Assembly (NCBI GenBank): GCA_947259095.1
Contig: CAMYLA010000033.1
Coordinates: 1 to 48,109 of the forward strand
Direction: 5' to 3'
Source: an uncultured Acidimicrobiaceae bacterium
Lineage (GTDB): Bacteria; Actinomycetota; Acidimicrobiia; Acidimicrobiales; SZUA-35
Length of the DNA: 48,109 bases
The notes under the pieces were generated by a model. The model was given only the letters and a program-made list of their open reading frames with translations, was not told where the DNA came from and made no database searches. The position numbers were made by a program, and so were the translations under genes. Positions 35,797 through 44,234 of this stretch are shown one piece after another (position 1 is the stretch's first letter; each line of letters begins with the position of its first letter).

Positions 35797-35982
35797 TCAG
35801 CGACGCCAGGTCGGCTTGTTCCACCACCGGCCGCTGAACCGCCAACGGGTGTCGGCCACCGGCCGCTCCTCGATCGGCGCCGGTCGCGGCCAGGCCATCG
35901 TGAGCGCGGCCACGATCGCCGCCGCCTCTTCGTCGGTGGGTGTGGGCCGGATCCCGGCGACGTCCGGCGCGGCGTCGCTCAC
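35797..35982 (-). CDS. acyl-CoA carboxylase epsilon subunit
   Basis: A 61-residue protein with the actinobacterial AccE/PccE pattern: TPTDEEAAAIVAAL early and RWRFSGRWW near the C-terminus. Epsilon subunits stabilise the alpha-beta carboxylase complex. Its start overlaps the stop of the beta subunit gene (ATGA, 35979-35982), which supports the assignment. Confidence 0.85.
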   Translation of the reverse strand: MSDAAPDVAGIRPTPTDEEAAAIVAALTMAWPRPAPIEERPVADTRWRFSGRWWNKPTWRR

Positions 35983-37529
35983 AGCGGCACGTTGCCGTGC
36001 TTACGACGGGGCAGGTCCTCGTGTTTCGAGGCCAGCATCTCCAACCCGGCGATCATCTTCACCCGGGTCTCGGTGGGGTCGATCACGTCGTCGATGTAGC
36101 CCCGCTCGGCGGCGATCCACGGGTTGGCGAACTGCTCCTTGTACTCCTCGATGAGCTGGGCCCGGCGGGCCTCGGGCTCGGCCGCCGACTGGATCTCCCG
36201 CCGGTGGACGATGTCGGTCGCCCCCTCCGGCCCCATGACCGCGATCTCGGCCGACGGCCAGGCCAGCGACAGATCGCAGCCGGTGCCCTTGGAGTCCATC
36301 ACCACATAGGCGCCACCGTAGGCCTTCCTGGTGATGACCTGGATCCGGGGCACGGTGGCTTCGCAGTAGGCGTAGAGCAGCTTCGCTCCATGCCGGATGA
36401 TGCCCCCGTACTCCTGGTCGACCCCGGGCAGGAAGCCCGGCACGTCGACGAAGGTCAGCAGCGGGATGCCGAAGGCATCGCAGGTCCGGACGAACCGAGC
36501 CCCCTTCGAGGCGCTCTCGATGTCGAGCACGCCGGCCAGGACCAGAGGCTGGTTGGCCACGATGCCCACCGTGCGGCCGTCCATCCTGGCGAAGCCGCAG
36601 ACGATCGATTTCGCCCAGTTGGCGTGGTATTCCATGAAGTCTCCGTCGTCGACCACCTCGGTGACCACCGTCTTCATGTCATATGGCATGTTGGGGCTGG
36701 CCGGCATCACCTCGGCCAGCGAGGGGCACAGCCGTTGTGGGTCGTCGCCGGTCACCATCCTCGGCGGGTCCTCCATGTTGTTCGACGGCAGGAACGACAG
36801 CAGGTACCGGACATCGTCCATCACCGCCTTCTCGTCGGCCGCCACGAAGGTGGCAACGCCGGAGCGGGACGAGTGGCTGCCGGCGCCCCCCAGCTCCTCC
36901 AACGTGACCTCCTCGCCGGTGACCGTCTTGACCACATCGGGCCCGGTGATGAACATGTGCGAGGTCTCTCGAACCATGAAGATGAAATCGGTCATGGCCG
37001 GGCTGTACACCGCACCACCGGCGCACGGGCCCATGATCACACTGATCTGGGGAATGACCCCCGAGGCCTGCACCGTGCGGTAGAAGATCCCACCATAGCC
37101 GTCGAGGCTGACGACCCCTTCCGGGATGCGGGCCCCGGCGCCGTCGTTGAGACCGATGTAGGGGGCGCCCACCGACAGTGCCAGGTCCTGCAGCTTGTGG
37201 ATCTTCTCCGCCGAAACCTCGCCGATGGAACCGCCGTTGATCGTGAAATCCTGGCTGGACACGAAGACCTTGCGGCCGTCGATCGAGCCCCAGCCGGTGA
37301 TCACGCCGTCGGTGTATGGGCGCTCGGTGGCATCGGGATGGCGGGTTCTCGCCAGCATGTCGAGTTCGTTGAACGAACCGTCGTCCAGCAGGTACTCGAC
37401 CCGTTCCCGGGCCAGCATCTTGCCCTTGTCGTGCTGGCGTTGCACCGCCCGCTCCGGTCCGGCGTGGAGCGCCTCCTGCTTGCGGGCCTCGAGTTCGGCG
37501 ATTCGTTCTGTCAGCGGATGATCAACCAC
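35979..37529 (-). CDS. acyl-CoA (propionyl-CoA) carboxylase beta subunit
   Basis: A 516-residue carboxyltransferase from GTG 37529. Both crotonase-like halves are visible: RIPEGVVSLDGYGGIFYR, GPCAGGAVYSPAMTDF, TFVDVPGFLPG and KAYGGAYVVM. Together with a biotin-carboxylase alpha subunit (not in this window) it carboxylates acetyl- or propionyl-CoA to supply malonyl- or methylmalonyl-CoA. The frame stays open upstream to 37628 through tandem repeats, but conservation starts with the HPLTERI segment, so the repeats are leader DNA. Confidence 0.93.
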   Translation of the reverse strand: MVDHPLTERIAELEARKQEALHAGPERAVQRQHDKGKMLARERVEYLLDDGSFNELDMLARTRHPDATERPYTDGVITGWGSIDGRKVFVSSQDFTINGGSIGEVSAEKIHKLQDLALSVGAPYIGLNDGAGARIPEGVVSLDGYGGIFYRTVQASGVIPQISVIMGPCAGGAVYSPAMTDFIFMVRETSHMFITGPDVVKTVTGEEVTLEELGGAGSHSSRSGVATFVAADEKAVMDDVRYLLSFLPSNNMEDPPRMVTGDDPQRLCPSLAEVMPASPNMPYDMKTVVTEVVDDGDFMEYHANWAKSIVCGFARMDGRTVGIVANQPLVLAGVLDIESASKGARFVRTCDAFGIPLLTFVDVPGFLPGVDQEYGGIIRHGAKLLYAYCEATVPRIQVITRKAYGGAYVVMDSKGTGCDLSLAWPSAEIAVMGPEGATDIVHRREIQSAAEPEARRAQLIEEYKEQFANPWIAAERGYIDDVIDPTETRVKMIAGLEMLASKHEDLPRRKHGNVPL

Positions 37530-37538
37530 CGGTGCAGC

Positions 37539-37628
37539 GTATCGGTTCGGCCCTCCCGGGGCCGAAATGTATCGGCTCGGCCCTCCCGGGGCCGAAATGT
37601 ATCGGCTCGGCCCTCTCGGAGCCGGCAC
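37539..37628. repeat. three tandem 30-bp palindromic units
   Basis: Units at 37539-37568, 37569-37598 and 37599-37628. The first two differ at one base; the third differs by a few near its end. Each unit contains a near-perfect hairpin (GGCCC-TCCCG-GGGCC, extending to TTCGG/CCGAA in unit 1). They lie between tetR and the carboxylase gene, 10 bp before its start on the transcribed strand, so they would be part of its leader or promoter. Confidence 0.8.
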
Positions 37629-37631
37629 GAG

Positions 37632-38231
37632 TCAGGGCCGGCCCGGTCGGTCGATCGACGTCGCCGATGACCCGTCCCAGGTCGGCAGTCCGCCGAGGTC
37701 GGCCACAAGGGCGTGAACCTCGGCTTCGGTTCTGACCCGCTGTTCGGGATCGATGTCGAGCAGTTCACAGAGGTGGTCGGCGTAGAGCGCCCAGCCGAGA
37801 CCGAGCGCCGCTGCGGTTGCGATCTTGGTCGAGATCTCGTCATCGGTCAGCGCTTGATCCGACCGGCGAAGCGCCCGGCGCCAGGAACCGGTGATGGGGT
37901 GGGTGGTGAACAGGTCCCGGCCGGCGTCGAGGCGGATCCGGGCCAAGGCCTTGGCCAGCTCCCCGTTGCGTCGGCTGGCCAGATCGGGTCTGGGAAACCC
38001 GTCTGCGTCGAGGTCCTCGCCGGCCCTGGTGTTGATCTCGTCGATGGCGGTAGAGAGCAGGCACTGCTTGCTGCCGAAGTAGAGGTGGACCAGGCCATGG
38101 TTGACCGTCGCCCGAGCGGCGATCTGGCGAACCGAGATCTCCAGCCCCTCCTCCACGATCAGCTCGATGGTGGCGTCGACCAGGGCCGACATCACCTCCT
38201 GACGCCCGACCGGCTTGTGCTCCCGATACAT
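37632..38231 (-). CDS. TetR-family transcriptional regulator
   Basis: A 199-residue regulator from ATG 38231. The N-terminal helix-turn-helix reads ISVRQIAARATVNHGLVHLYFGSKQCLL, the standard TetR pattern with KxxLL. The C-terminal ligand domain is helical and variable. It follows the P450 gene after 16 bp on the same strand. The 32-bp palindrome upstream of P450 is the likely operator, so it should control its own operon. Confidence 0.9.
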   Translation of the reverse strand: MYREHKPVGRQEVMSALVDATIELIVEEGLEISVRQIAARATVNHGLVHLYFGSKQCLLSTAIDEINTRAGEDLDADGFPRPDLASRRNGELAKALARIRLDAGRDLFTTHPITGSWRRALRRSDQALTDDEISTKIATAAALGLGWALYADHLCELLDIDPEQRVRTEAEVHALVADLGGLPTWDGSSATSIDRPGRP

Positions 38232-38247
38232 GTCGGCGACGTGGCGC

Positions 38248-39462
38248 TCAGCGGTTGAGGAGCACGGGGATGGACCGGGGGCCCCGAACCTGACCGTTGG
38301 CCCAGGTCGTCTCCCGGTCGGGATCGAGGCGGTAGTCGGGGAAGGCCCGCAGCCACTCCTGGGTTGCCACGACCAGCTCGAGTCGGGCCAGGTTGGAACC
38401 GAGGCAGCGGTGGATGCCGAGCCCGAAGGCGACATGGCGATTCCTGCCCCGTTCGATCTGGAATTGATCGGCGTTCTCGAACGCCTCCGGATCGTGATTG
38501 GCGGCGGGGAAGGTGACCAGCGTCTGCTCGCCGTGGCGGACCGGGCAGCCTGCCACCTCGGTGTCGGCGATGACCTTGCGACCCATGGTGACCGGGGCGT
38601 AGTACCGCAGGACCTCCTCGGTGGCGGTGGTCCAGATCATGTGGTCGTTGTCGGCCGCCACCAGCTTCGCCACCTCGTCGGGGTGCTGGGCGAAGTGCCA
38701 CAGACCGGAGCCGATGGCACTCCAGGTGGTGTCGATCCCGGCGATGATCATCAGCTTGGCGTACCCGAGCTTCAACTCCCGCGACACCGGCTCACCGTCG
38801 ATCTCGGCGTTGGCGATCAACGACATCAGGTCGTCCTGCGGGCTGTCGACCCGCACGTCCAGTTGCTGGCCCAGGTAGGCGTCCATCTCCTGTTGGACTT
38901 GGATCCGGACCGCGTTGTCCCGGGGGGCGAGCTGGAAGTTCCGGAAGATCCAGTCCCGGAACATGTCGGCGTCGGACTCGGGAACACCGAGCAGCTCGCA
39001 GATGCCGTGGACCGGGATGTGCTGGACATACTGCTCGGCGGCATCGGCCCGGTCCAGGCCGTCGAGATCGGCGATCAGGGCCCGGCAGAAGTCCCGCAGG
39101 TTCTGCTCCATGGGAGCGATGGCCTTCGGGGAGAACGAGGGCAGCAACAGCCGGCGGTGTTCCTTGTGATCGGGAGGATCGGAGGTGATGGGCGGCGCCG
39201 GCGTCCGGGGCGCATCGGGCCTGGCAACGCTGACGAACACCGAGGAGAAGTGCTCGGTGTCGTGGGCGACCTCGGACACCGCCGCCATCGTGACCGGCAT
39301 ATGAGCCCGGCCGTAGCGCTCGGTGGTGGCAACCGGGGTCTGTTCCCGAACCGAATTCCAGATCTCGATGGCGTTGGCACCCCATTGATCGTCGAGCCAG
39401 TCCCAGTCGTTCACCCAGTCGGTGACCGGCGGCAGGTCCTGGCTGCTGGTTTCGTAACTCAT
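38248..39462 (-). CDS. cytochrome P450
   Basis: A 404-residue soluble bacterial P450. I-helix AGIDTT, K-helix ExxR in EEVLRYY and the haem-thiolate loop FGLGIHRCLG are all intact. The N-terminus has no membrane anchor, so electrons come from ferredoxin. Substrate unknown; the TetR partner and nearby EcKinase-like gene suggest terpenoid, sterol or fatty-acid breakdown. Confidence 0.94.
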   Translation of the reverse strand: MSYETSSQDLPPVTDWVNDWDWLDDQWGANAIEIWNSVREQTPVATTERYGRAHMPVTMAAVSEVAHDTEHFSSVFVSVARPDAPRTPAPPITSDPPDHKEHRRLLLPSFSPKAIAPMEQNLRDFCRALIADLDGLDRADAAEQYVQHIPVHGICELLGVPESDADMFRDWIFRNFQLAPRDNAVRIQVQQEMDAYLGQQLDVRVDSPQDDLMSLIANAEIDGEPVSRELKLGYAKLMIIAGIDTTWSAIGSGLWHFAQHPDEVAKLVAADNDHMIWTTATEEVLRYYAPVTMGRKVIADTEVAGCPVRHGEQTLVTFPAANHDPEAFENADQFQIERGRNRHVAFGLGIHRCLGSNLARLELVVATQEWLRAFPDYRLDPDRETTWANGQVRGPRSIPVLLNR

Positions 39463-39510
39463 CGTTTACACCCTTCGCAACGGGAACGATCCGGTTTCCC
39501 GGTCCCACTG

Positions 39511-39542
39511 GCCACAAATTAGTCGGACGACTAACTTGTGGC
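39511..39542. promoter_or_regulatory. 32-bp palindromic operator upstream of P450-tetR
   Basis: Arms GCCACAA-N-TTAGTCG and CGACTAA-N-TTGTGGC flank GA (39511-39525 and 39528-39542), with only one mismatched pair. It lies 49 bp upstream of the P450 start. Size and symmetry are those of TetR-family operators; the adjacent TetR gene is the obvious binder. Confidence 0.75.
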
Positions 39543-39637
39543 GAACTCGAATCCGGCGGCCGTCTGGTGTCATGTCAGGTTGATCCGTTGCTGAATTCGG
39601 CGAGGGATTGGCGTTCCTGGCGAGGACGCAGGAGGCA

Positions 39638-39659
39638 GCCTCACTCGTGAGTGTGAGGC
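39638..39659. repeat. hairpin between P450 and phosphotransferase
   Basis: Arms GCCTCAC (39638-39644) and GTGAGGC (39653-39659), with an inner ACTC/GAGT palindrome. It lies in the divergent spacer, 96 bp or more before the phosphotransferase frame. Operator or leader structure; role unknown. Confidence 0.4.
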
Positions 39660-39754
39660 AACGACGAGGACGTCGCGAGGGGCGTCAAGCCCCGACGAAT
39701 TGGCAACATGATTAGCCTGACATCCGCACGCCGGAGGAGATCACACCACGCTGG

Positions 39755-40792
39755 TTGACCGAGGCCCTCCGGGCCGACGGGGCCCTTGGGGCCGACCAGC
39801 GTGTCGATGCGCTTGAGACGGTCAGCCTCGGGCAGGCGGCCGGGCTCCTCGGCGAGCTGTATCGGCTCTCGCCGACCTACAGCGCCGATGCAACCGGACC
39901 GGCCTCGCTGGTGGTCAAGCTCCCCAGCACCGACCCTCAGCAGCGCGGGGTCGCGGACGCCCTGGGGTTCTACAAGCGCGAGATCACCTTCTACAACGAA
40001 CACGCCGACGGGTTGCCGTTCGCCATCCCCCGGTCATACGGGGCAATCCAGGCCGGCGACAGCACCGACTTCGTGTTGCTCATGGAGGACGTGGGCCATC
40101 TCGATCAGATCGACCAGGTGGCGGGGGCCTCCCTCGACCAGGCCAGGGCGGCCATCGCCAACGTCGCCCGCCTCCACGCCGGCTGGTGGCAGCACCCCGA
40201 TCTCGAGCTGATGGCCGAGACGTTCATCCCGCTGTCGGCACCCATCTACCGGGCCGCGTTGCCCGGCATCTTCGACAGCGGCTGGGCGGTGTGCAGGGAG
40301 AAGGAGGCGGCCGAGCTCACGCCGGAGGTGATCGAATTCGCCGACAACTACGGCTCGACGCTGCCGTTCCTGCTCGATGAGTTGGCCACCCCGGCCACGC
40401 TGGTCCACGGTGACTTCCGGGGTGACAATCTGTTGTTCGACCGCGACGGCGCCCTGACGATCCTCGACTTTCAGATCACCGGCATCGCCGCCGGCATGTA
40501 CGACATCGCCTACTTCGCCTGCCAGTCGATCGCCACCGATGTCCGGCGGGGCAACGACGATGAGCTGGTCCGGCTGTACGTCGACACCCTGGCCGCGGAG
40601 GGGGTCGACCTGCCGCTGGAGCTGGCCACCAGGAAGTATCGACTGGCCACCGCCTTCTGCCTGATCTACGCCGTGACCTCCTACCAGGCCTACGATGCGT
40701 TCGACGGCCGCCAGCACCAGCTGATGTCGAGCATGCTGCGTCGCACGGTTCAATCCATGATCGACAACGACTCGCTCAGCCTGATCGACTGA
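39755..40792 (+). CDS. EcKinase/APH-like phosphotransferase, start unclear
   Basis: A 345-residue protein if it starts at TTG 39755. Kinase motifs: LVVKLPST (ATP lysine), LVHGDFRGDNLLF (Brenner catalytic loop) and TILDFQI (metal site). This ecdysteroid-kinase-like group phosphorylates small alcohols and is abundant in actinobacteria degrading lipids and steroids. Family-like residues (TPEEITPRW) continue upstream of TTG to the in-frame stop TAG at 39713, but no ATG, GTG or TTG is available there. A non-standard start (ATC 39722) or a sequence error/frameshift from ATG 39708 should be considered. Confidence 0.82.
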   Translation: MTEALRADGALGADQRVDALETVSLGQAAGLLGELYRLSPTYSADATGPASLVVKLPSTDPQQRGVADALGFYKREITFYNEHADGLPFAIPRSYGAIQAGDSTDFVLLMEDVGHLDQIDQVAGASLDQARAAIANVARLHAGWWQHPDLELMAETFIPLSAPIYRAALPGIFDSGWAVCREKEAAELTPEVIEFADNYGSTLPFLLDELATPATLVHGDFRGDNLLFDRDGALTILDFQITGIAAGMYDIAYFACQSIATDVRRGNDDELVRLYVDTLAAEGVDLPLELATRKYRLATAFCLIYAVTSYQAYDAFDGRQHQLMSSMLRRTVQSMIDNDSLSLID

Positions 40793-40796
40793 GCGG

Positions 40797-40811
40797 GAGG
40801 CCGACGGCCTC
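40797..40811. terminator. short palindrome between converging genes
   Basis: GAGGCCG-A-CGGCCTC forms a 7-bp stem immediately after the phosphotransferase and overlapping the end of the convergent DUF2889 gene. Weak bidirectional terminator at best. Confidence 0.35.
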
Positions 40812-41409
40812 AGTCCGGATCGAGGCCAAGCGCCCGGAGCCGATCGGTTTCCCATGCCGGGCGGGCCGGCGAGTGGCCGAGCTCCACTGCGGCGAACTGC
40901 GGTCCGTTCTCGGCCCAGACGTGGCAGGTGTTGGTGTTCATCCGCAACCGCCGTTCCCGGCTCTCGGCATCACCGTCATCGACCAGACGGGCGGCCGGGT
41001 CATCGTGCAGGGTGGTCAGGCTCCAACTGGCCTGGACCGCCACCGGTCCCAGCGCCTGGAGCAGGGCCCCGACATGTGAGCAGCCGCCGGGTCCGCCGAA
41101 CAACGCCCGGACCTTCCGTGCGTAGCCTCGGGTGATCGACAGCCCGACCAACTGCTGATAGTCGACCAGGATGTCGGTGCACGACCGGTAGGGGTGGACG
41201 TTCATCGTGGCCTCGACCGCCTCGATGACGAACGACGGCACCAAGACGATCAGGTCGATCTCCATGTCGTGGATGACCAGCGGTTGACCATCGGCCAGGC
41301 CAAGACCGTGGGGTTTGTTGTCGATCAGCCTGCCCCGGACCCGCATCCGGCCGTCGCCCTCGTCGAAGGCCTCGCAGTCGTAGCTGCGCTGATGGATCGA
41401 TGTTGCCAT
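40810..41409 (-). CDS. DUF2889 domain protein
   Basis: A 199-residue protein from ATG 41409 (a longer frame to 41511 is not supported). It has the DUF2889 pattern: HQRSYDCEAF, RGRLIDNKP, IHDMEIDLIV, VEATMNVHPYRSC and GGCSHVGALLQAL, with conserved Cys and His. The family has no known function. Internal conserved residues suggest an enzyme or metal site. Confidence 0.82.
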   Translation of the reverse strand: MATSIHQRSYDCEAFDEGDGRMRVRGRLIDNKPHGLGLADGQPLVIHDMEIDLIVLVPSFVIEAVEATMNVHPYRSCTDILVDYQQLVGLSITRGYARKVRALFGGPGGCSHVGALLQALGPVAVQASWSLTTLHDDPAARLVDDGDAESRERRLRMNTNTCHVWAENGPQFAAVELGHSPARPAWETDRLRALGLDPD

Positions 41410-41459
41410 CCCGGAAACAGTACCGACGGCACCGCGGCGGCTCGAATTGTGGATATTGA

Positions 41460-41867
41460 TCAGCCCGCAACGTCCGGCCCGGCGGAGAGGATCTCGAATC
41501 GTACGATGCAACGCCTGTCATCGACCATGGCCCGGCGGTAGTCGTCCCAGTCGGGGTGCTCGCCCCGTAGGGTCCGGTAATAGCCGACGAGCTGGTCGAT
41601 TGCTTCGGGGAGCGACACCACCTCGGCCCGACAGTTCAACTGGACCCAACGGCCGAGCCAGCGGTCGGGGAAGACACACAGGGAGGTGTGCGGGTTGCGG
41701 CGAAGATGCCCCACCTTGTACGCGGTCTCCCTGGTGCTCATGATGATCGTGTCGTCCACCACCGCAACGGTCACCGGCGACATCGCAGGCTCACCGCCGG
41801 CTCGGGTGGTCAGCATCACCGCTCTGCTGTTGTCCCGGACGTACCCCAACCCCTGGTCGATCTCCAT
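41460..41867 (-). CDS. PPOX-class F420-dependent oxidoreductase-like protein
   Basis: A 135-residue split-barrel protein from ATG 41867 (GTG 41870 also possible). It contains NSRAVMLTTRAGGEPAMSPV, KVGHLRRNPHTSLCVFPD and GEHPDWDDYRRAMVDDRRC, characteristic of F420/FMN-binding PPOX proteins. It is a paralogue of the gene at 47131 (shared HPDWDxYRxAM motif). Likely reduces an unknown substrate with F420H2. Confidence 0.88.
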   Translation of the reverse strand: MEIDQGLGYVRDNSRAVMLTTRAGGEPAMSPVTVAVVDDTIIMSTRETAYKVGHLRRNPHTSLCVFPDRWLGRWVQLNCRAEVVSLPEAIDQLVGYYRTLRGEHPDWDDYRRAMVDDRRCIVRFEILSAGPDVAG

Positions 41868-41991
41868 CACCGGACCGTAGACCGCCCTGGCGGTGGGCGC
41901 CCCGGTGATGGCCGCCAATGGTGATGGCCGCCAGACGCCGCCGCCGCCAGACGGCCCGGACGTTGGCTCGCCGAAGGCGTAGTCTGGTGCC

Positions 41992-43212
41992 ATGGCGCTG
42001 CCGGTGAATCCTCCACTCAAACCGATGTTGGCCAAGGCCGTGCAGGGCATGCCGGAGCGGGACGACCTCATCTTCGAGCCGAAATGGGACGGCTTTCGCT
42101 GCATCGTGTTCCGCGACGGCGACGAGGTGATCCTGGGCTCCCGCAACGAGCGGCCGCTGACCCGTTACTTCCCCGAGATGGTGGAACCGATCCGCCGGTC
42201 GTTGCCGGCGCGGTGCGTGATCGATGGCGAGCTGATCGTGGCCACCGGGAACCACCTCGACTTCGAAGCACTGCAGCAGCGGATCCACCCCGCCGAGTCG
42301 AGGGTCAACATGCTGGCCGAGAAGACGCCGGCCGCCTTCATCGCCTTCGACGTCATCGCCATCGGCGACGACGATCTTCGCCAACGCCCGTTCGCTGAGC
42401 GCCGGGCCGCCCTCGAGGAGATCCTGGCCGAGGCCGAGCCGCCGATCCACCTGACCCGGACCACCACCGACAAGGCGGTGGCCGAAGAGTGGTTCCGGGT
42501 GTTCGAGGGAGCCGGCCTCGACGGGCTGATCGCCAAGCCGGTCGACGACCCCTACGTCGAGGACAAGCGAACCCAGCTCAAGGTCAAGCACATCCGCAGC
42601 GCCGATGCGGTGGTGGCCGGCTTCCGATGGCACAAGGACCGGGAGGGTGTCGGCTCGCTGCTGCTCGGGCTGTACAACGGCGACGATCTCCACCACGTCG
42701 GCGTGGCCGCCAGCTTCACCAAGAAGCGTCGGGCGGAACTGGTCGACGAGTTGCAGCCGCTGACCGAAGGGGCGCTCGACGCCCACCCGTGGAAGCAGTG
42801 GGCCGACGCCGAGGCCCACGCCGCCGAGGAGGGCCGGATGCCGGGAGCCCCCCACCGGTGGAGCGCCAAGAAGGACCACACCTGGGTCCCGCTGCGGATC
42901 GAGCGGGTGGTCGAGGTCAAATACGGCAGCACTCTCAACGGCCGGTTCCGGGAGGTCACGAAGGTGCTTCGTTGGAGACCGGACAAGGACCCGGCCGACT
43001 GCAACTTCGACCAACTCGACGAGCCGGTCCCCGTCGGCCTCGACACCGTGCTTGGCACGGCCGACAACACCGTGCTCGGCACGGCCGACAACACCGTGCT
43101 TGGCACGGCCAACAACACCGTGCTCGGCACGGCCGACAACACCGTGCTCGGCACGGCCGACAACACCGTGCTCGGCACGGCCGAAGGCACAGCGCCGGGC
43201 GGCCGGCGCTGA
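41992..43212 (+). CDS. ATP-dependent DNA ligase (LigC type) with octapeptide-repeat tail
   Basis: A 406-residue ligase. The adenylation lysine is in EPKWDGFRC, followed by the other nucleotidyltransferase motifs (VIDGEL, AFDVIAIG, GLIAKPV, QLKVKH) and an OB fold ending with VEVKYGSTLNGRFREVTKVLRW. From residue 352 on, six tandem copies of an octapeptide (TVLGTADN and variants) replace a normal tail. It is fused translationally to the polymerase gene by TGATG at 43210-43214. No Ku gene is in the window. Confidence 0.92.
   Translation: MALPVNPPLKPMLAKAVQGMPERDDLIFEPKWDGFRCIVFRDGDEVILGSRNERPLTRYFPEMVEPIRRSLPARCVIDGELIVATGNHLDFEALQQRIHPAESRVNMLAEKTPAAFIAFDVIAIGDDDLRQRPFAERRAALEEILAEAEPPIHLTRTTTDKAVAEEWFRVFEGAGLDGLIAKPVDDPYVEDKRTQLKVKHIRSADAVVAGFRWHKDREGVGSLLLGLYNGDDLHHVGVAASFTKKRRAELVDELQPLTEGALDAHPWKQWADAEAHAAEEGRMPGAPHRWSAKKDHTWVPLRIERVVEVKYGSTLNGRFREVTKVLRWRPDKDPADCNFDQLDEPVPVGLDTVLGTADNTVLGTADNTVLGTANNTVLGTADNTVLGTADNTVLGTAEGTAPGGRR
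43045..43188 (+). repeat. six tandem 24-bp coding repeats
   Basis: Units begin at 43045, 43069, 43093, 43117, 43141 and 43165. Each encodes TVLGTADN, with TVLGTANN in unit 3 and TVLGTAEG in unit 6. DNA identity among units is very high, with one or two silent differences, so expansion is recent. Located in the 3' end of the ligase gene. Confidence 0.95.
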
Positions 43213-44234
43213 TGGCGGCGTCTGGCGAGTCGATCGTGCGGGAGATCGCCGGCCGGGAGATCAAGATCTCCAACCCCGACAAGGTGTTCTTCACCAAGCG
43301 GGGCCAGACCAAGCTCGATCTGATCGACTACTACGAGGCGGTGGAAGCGCCGCTGATGGCGGCCATGGGCGGCCGACCGACCCTCATGCAGCGGTTCCCC
43401 GACGGGGCGTCCGGCAAGTCGTTCTTCCAGAAACGGGTGCCGAAGGGCGCCCCGCCGTGGTTCGACACCACCGTCGTCAGCACGCCGAACGGCACCACCT
43501 CCAACGCCATGGTGGCCACCGACCTGGCCCACGTCGCCTGGGCGGCACAGATGGGTTGCCTCGGTTTCCACCTCTGGCCGTACAAGGCGGCCGAACCGGC
43601 CCACACCGACGAACTGCGGATCGATCTCGACCCATCACCGGGGATCGACTTCGAGGACATCCGGACCGCGGCCCGGTTGGTCCAGGAGTACTTCGACGAG
43701 CTGGGCATGACCGCCTTCCCCAAGACCACAGGCAGCCGGGGCCTGCACGTCTTCGTGAAGCTGTTGCCGGGATGGGACAGCTACCAGGTCCGGGCCGGGG
43801 CGGTGGCCCTGGCCAGGGAGCTGGAGCGCCGCCATCCCGACCGGCTGACCGCGGCCTGGTGGAAGGAGGAGCGGGGTCAGCGGGTGTTCATCGACTTCAA
43901 CCAGAACGCCCCCCACAAGACGGTGTTCGGCGCCTGGAGCGTCCGTTCCCGGGTCGGGGCCCAGGTCAGCACCCCGTTCCGGTGGGAGGAGCTGGACGGG
44001 ATCGACCCTGACGTGCTGACCATGGACGTGGTGCCCGACCGGGTCCGAACCGATGGCGACCCGTGGGCCGAGATGTACGAAACACCGAACTCCCTGGCGC
44101 CGTTGCTGGAGGCCCACCAGCGGGACATGGCGAACGGTCTGCAGGACGCCCCCTGGCCGCCCGTGTACCCCAAGATGCCGAACGAACCGCCCCGGGTGGC
44201 ACCGAGCCGGGCCCGCAAGGAGCCGTCAGGCTGA
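43212..44234 (+). CDS. LigD-type polymerase domain (PolD, prim-pol)
   Basis: A 340-residue archaeo-eukaryotic primase-fold polymerase from ATG 43212. Motifs include FFTKRGQTKLDLIDYY, catalytic LRIDLDPSPG, TTGSRGLHVFV and VFIDFNQNAPHKT. Similar stand-alone PolD enzymes in mycobacteria extend or fill gaps with ribonucleotides during repair. Coupled to the LigC-like ligase it forms a gap-filling and sealing module; without Ku it may serve base-excision or single-strand break repair. Confidence 0.92.
   Translation: MAASGESIVREIAGREIKISNPDKVFFTKRGQTKLDLIDYYEAVEAPLMAAMGGRPTLMQRFPDGASGKSFFQKRVPKGAPPWFDTTVVSTPNGTTSNAMVATDLAHVAWAAQMGCLGFHLWPYKAAEPAHTDELRIDLDPSPGIDFEDIRTAARLVQEYFDELGMTAFPKTTGSRGLHVFVKLLPGWDSYQVRAGAVALARELERRHPDRLTAAWWKEERGQRVFIDFNQNAPHKTVFGAWSVRSRVGAQVSTPFRWEELDGIDPDVLTMDVVPDRVRTDGDPWAEMYETPNSLAPLLEAHQRDMANGLQDAPWPPVYPKMPNEPPRVAPSRARKEPSG

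Noticed and set aside
35979..37628. carboxylase starting at 37628
   Set aside because: The extra 33 codons are tandem palindromic repeats without conservation; GTG 37529 fits the family.
43045..43188. possible CRISPR array
   Set aside because: Repeats are contiguous without spacers, in frame and coding.
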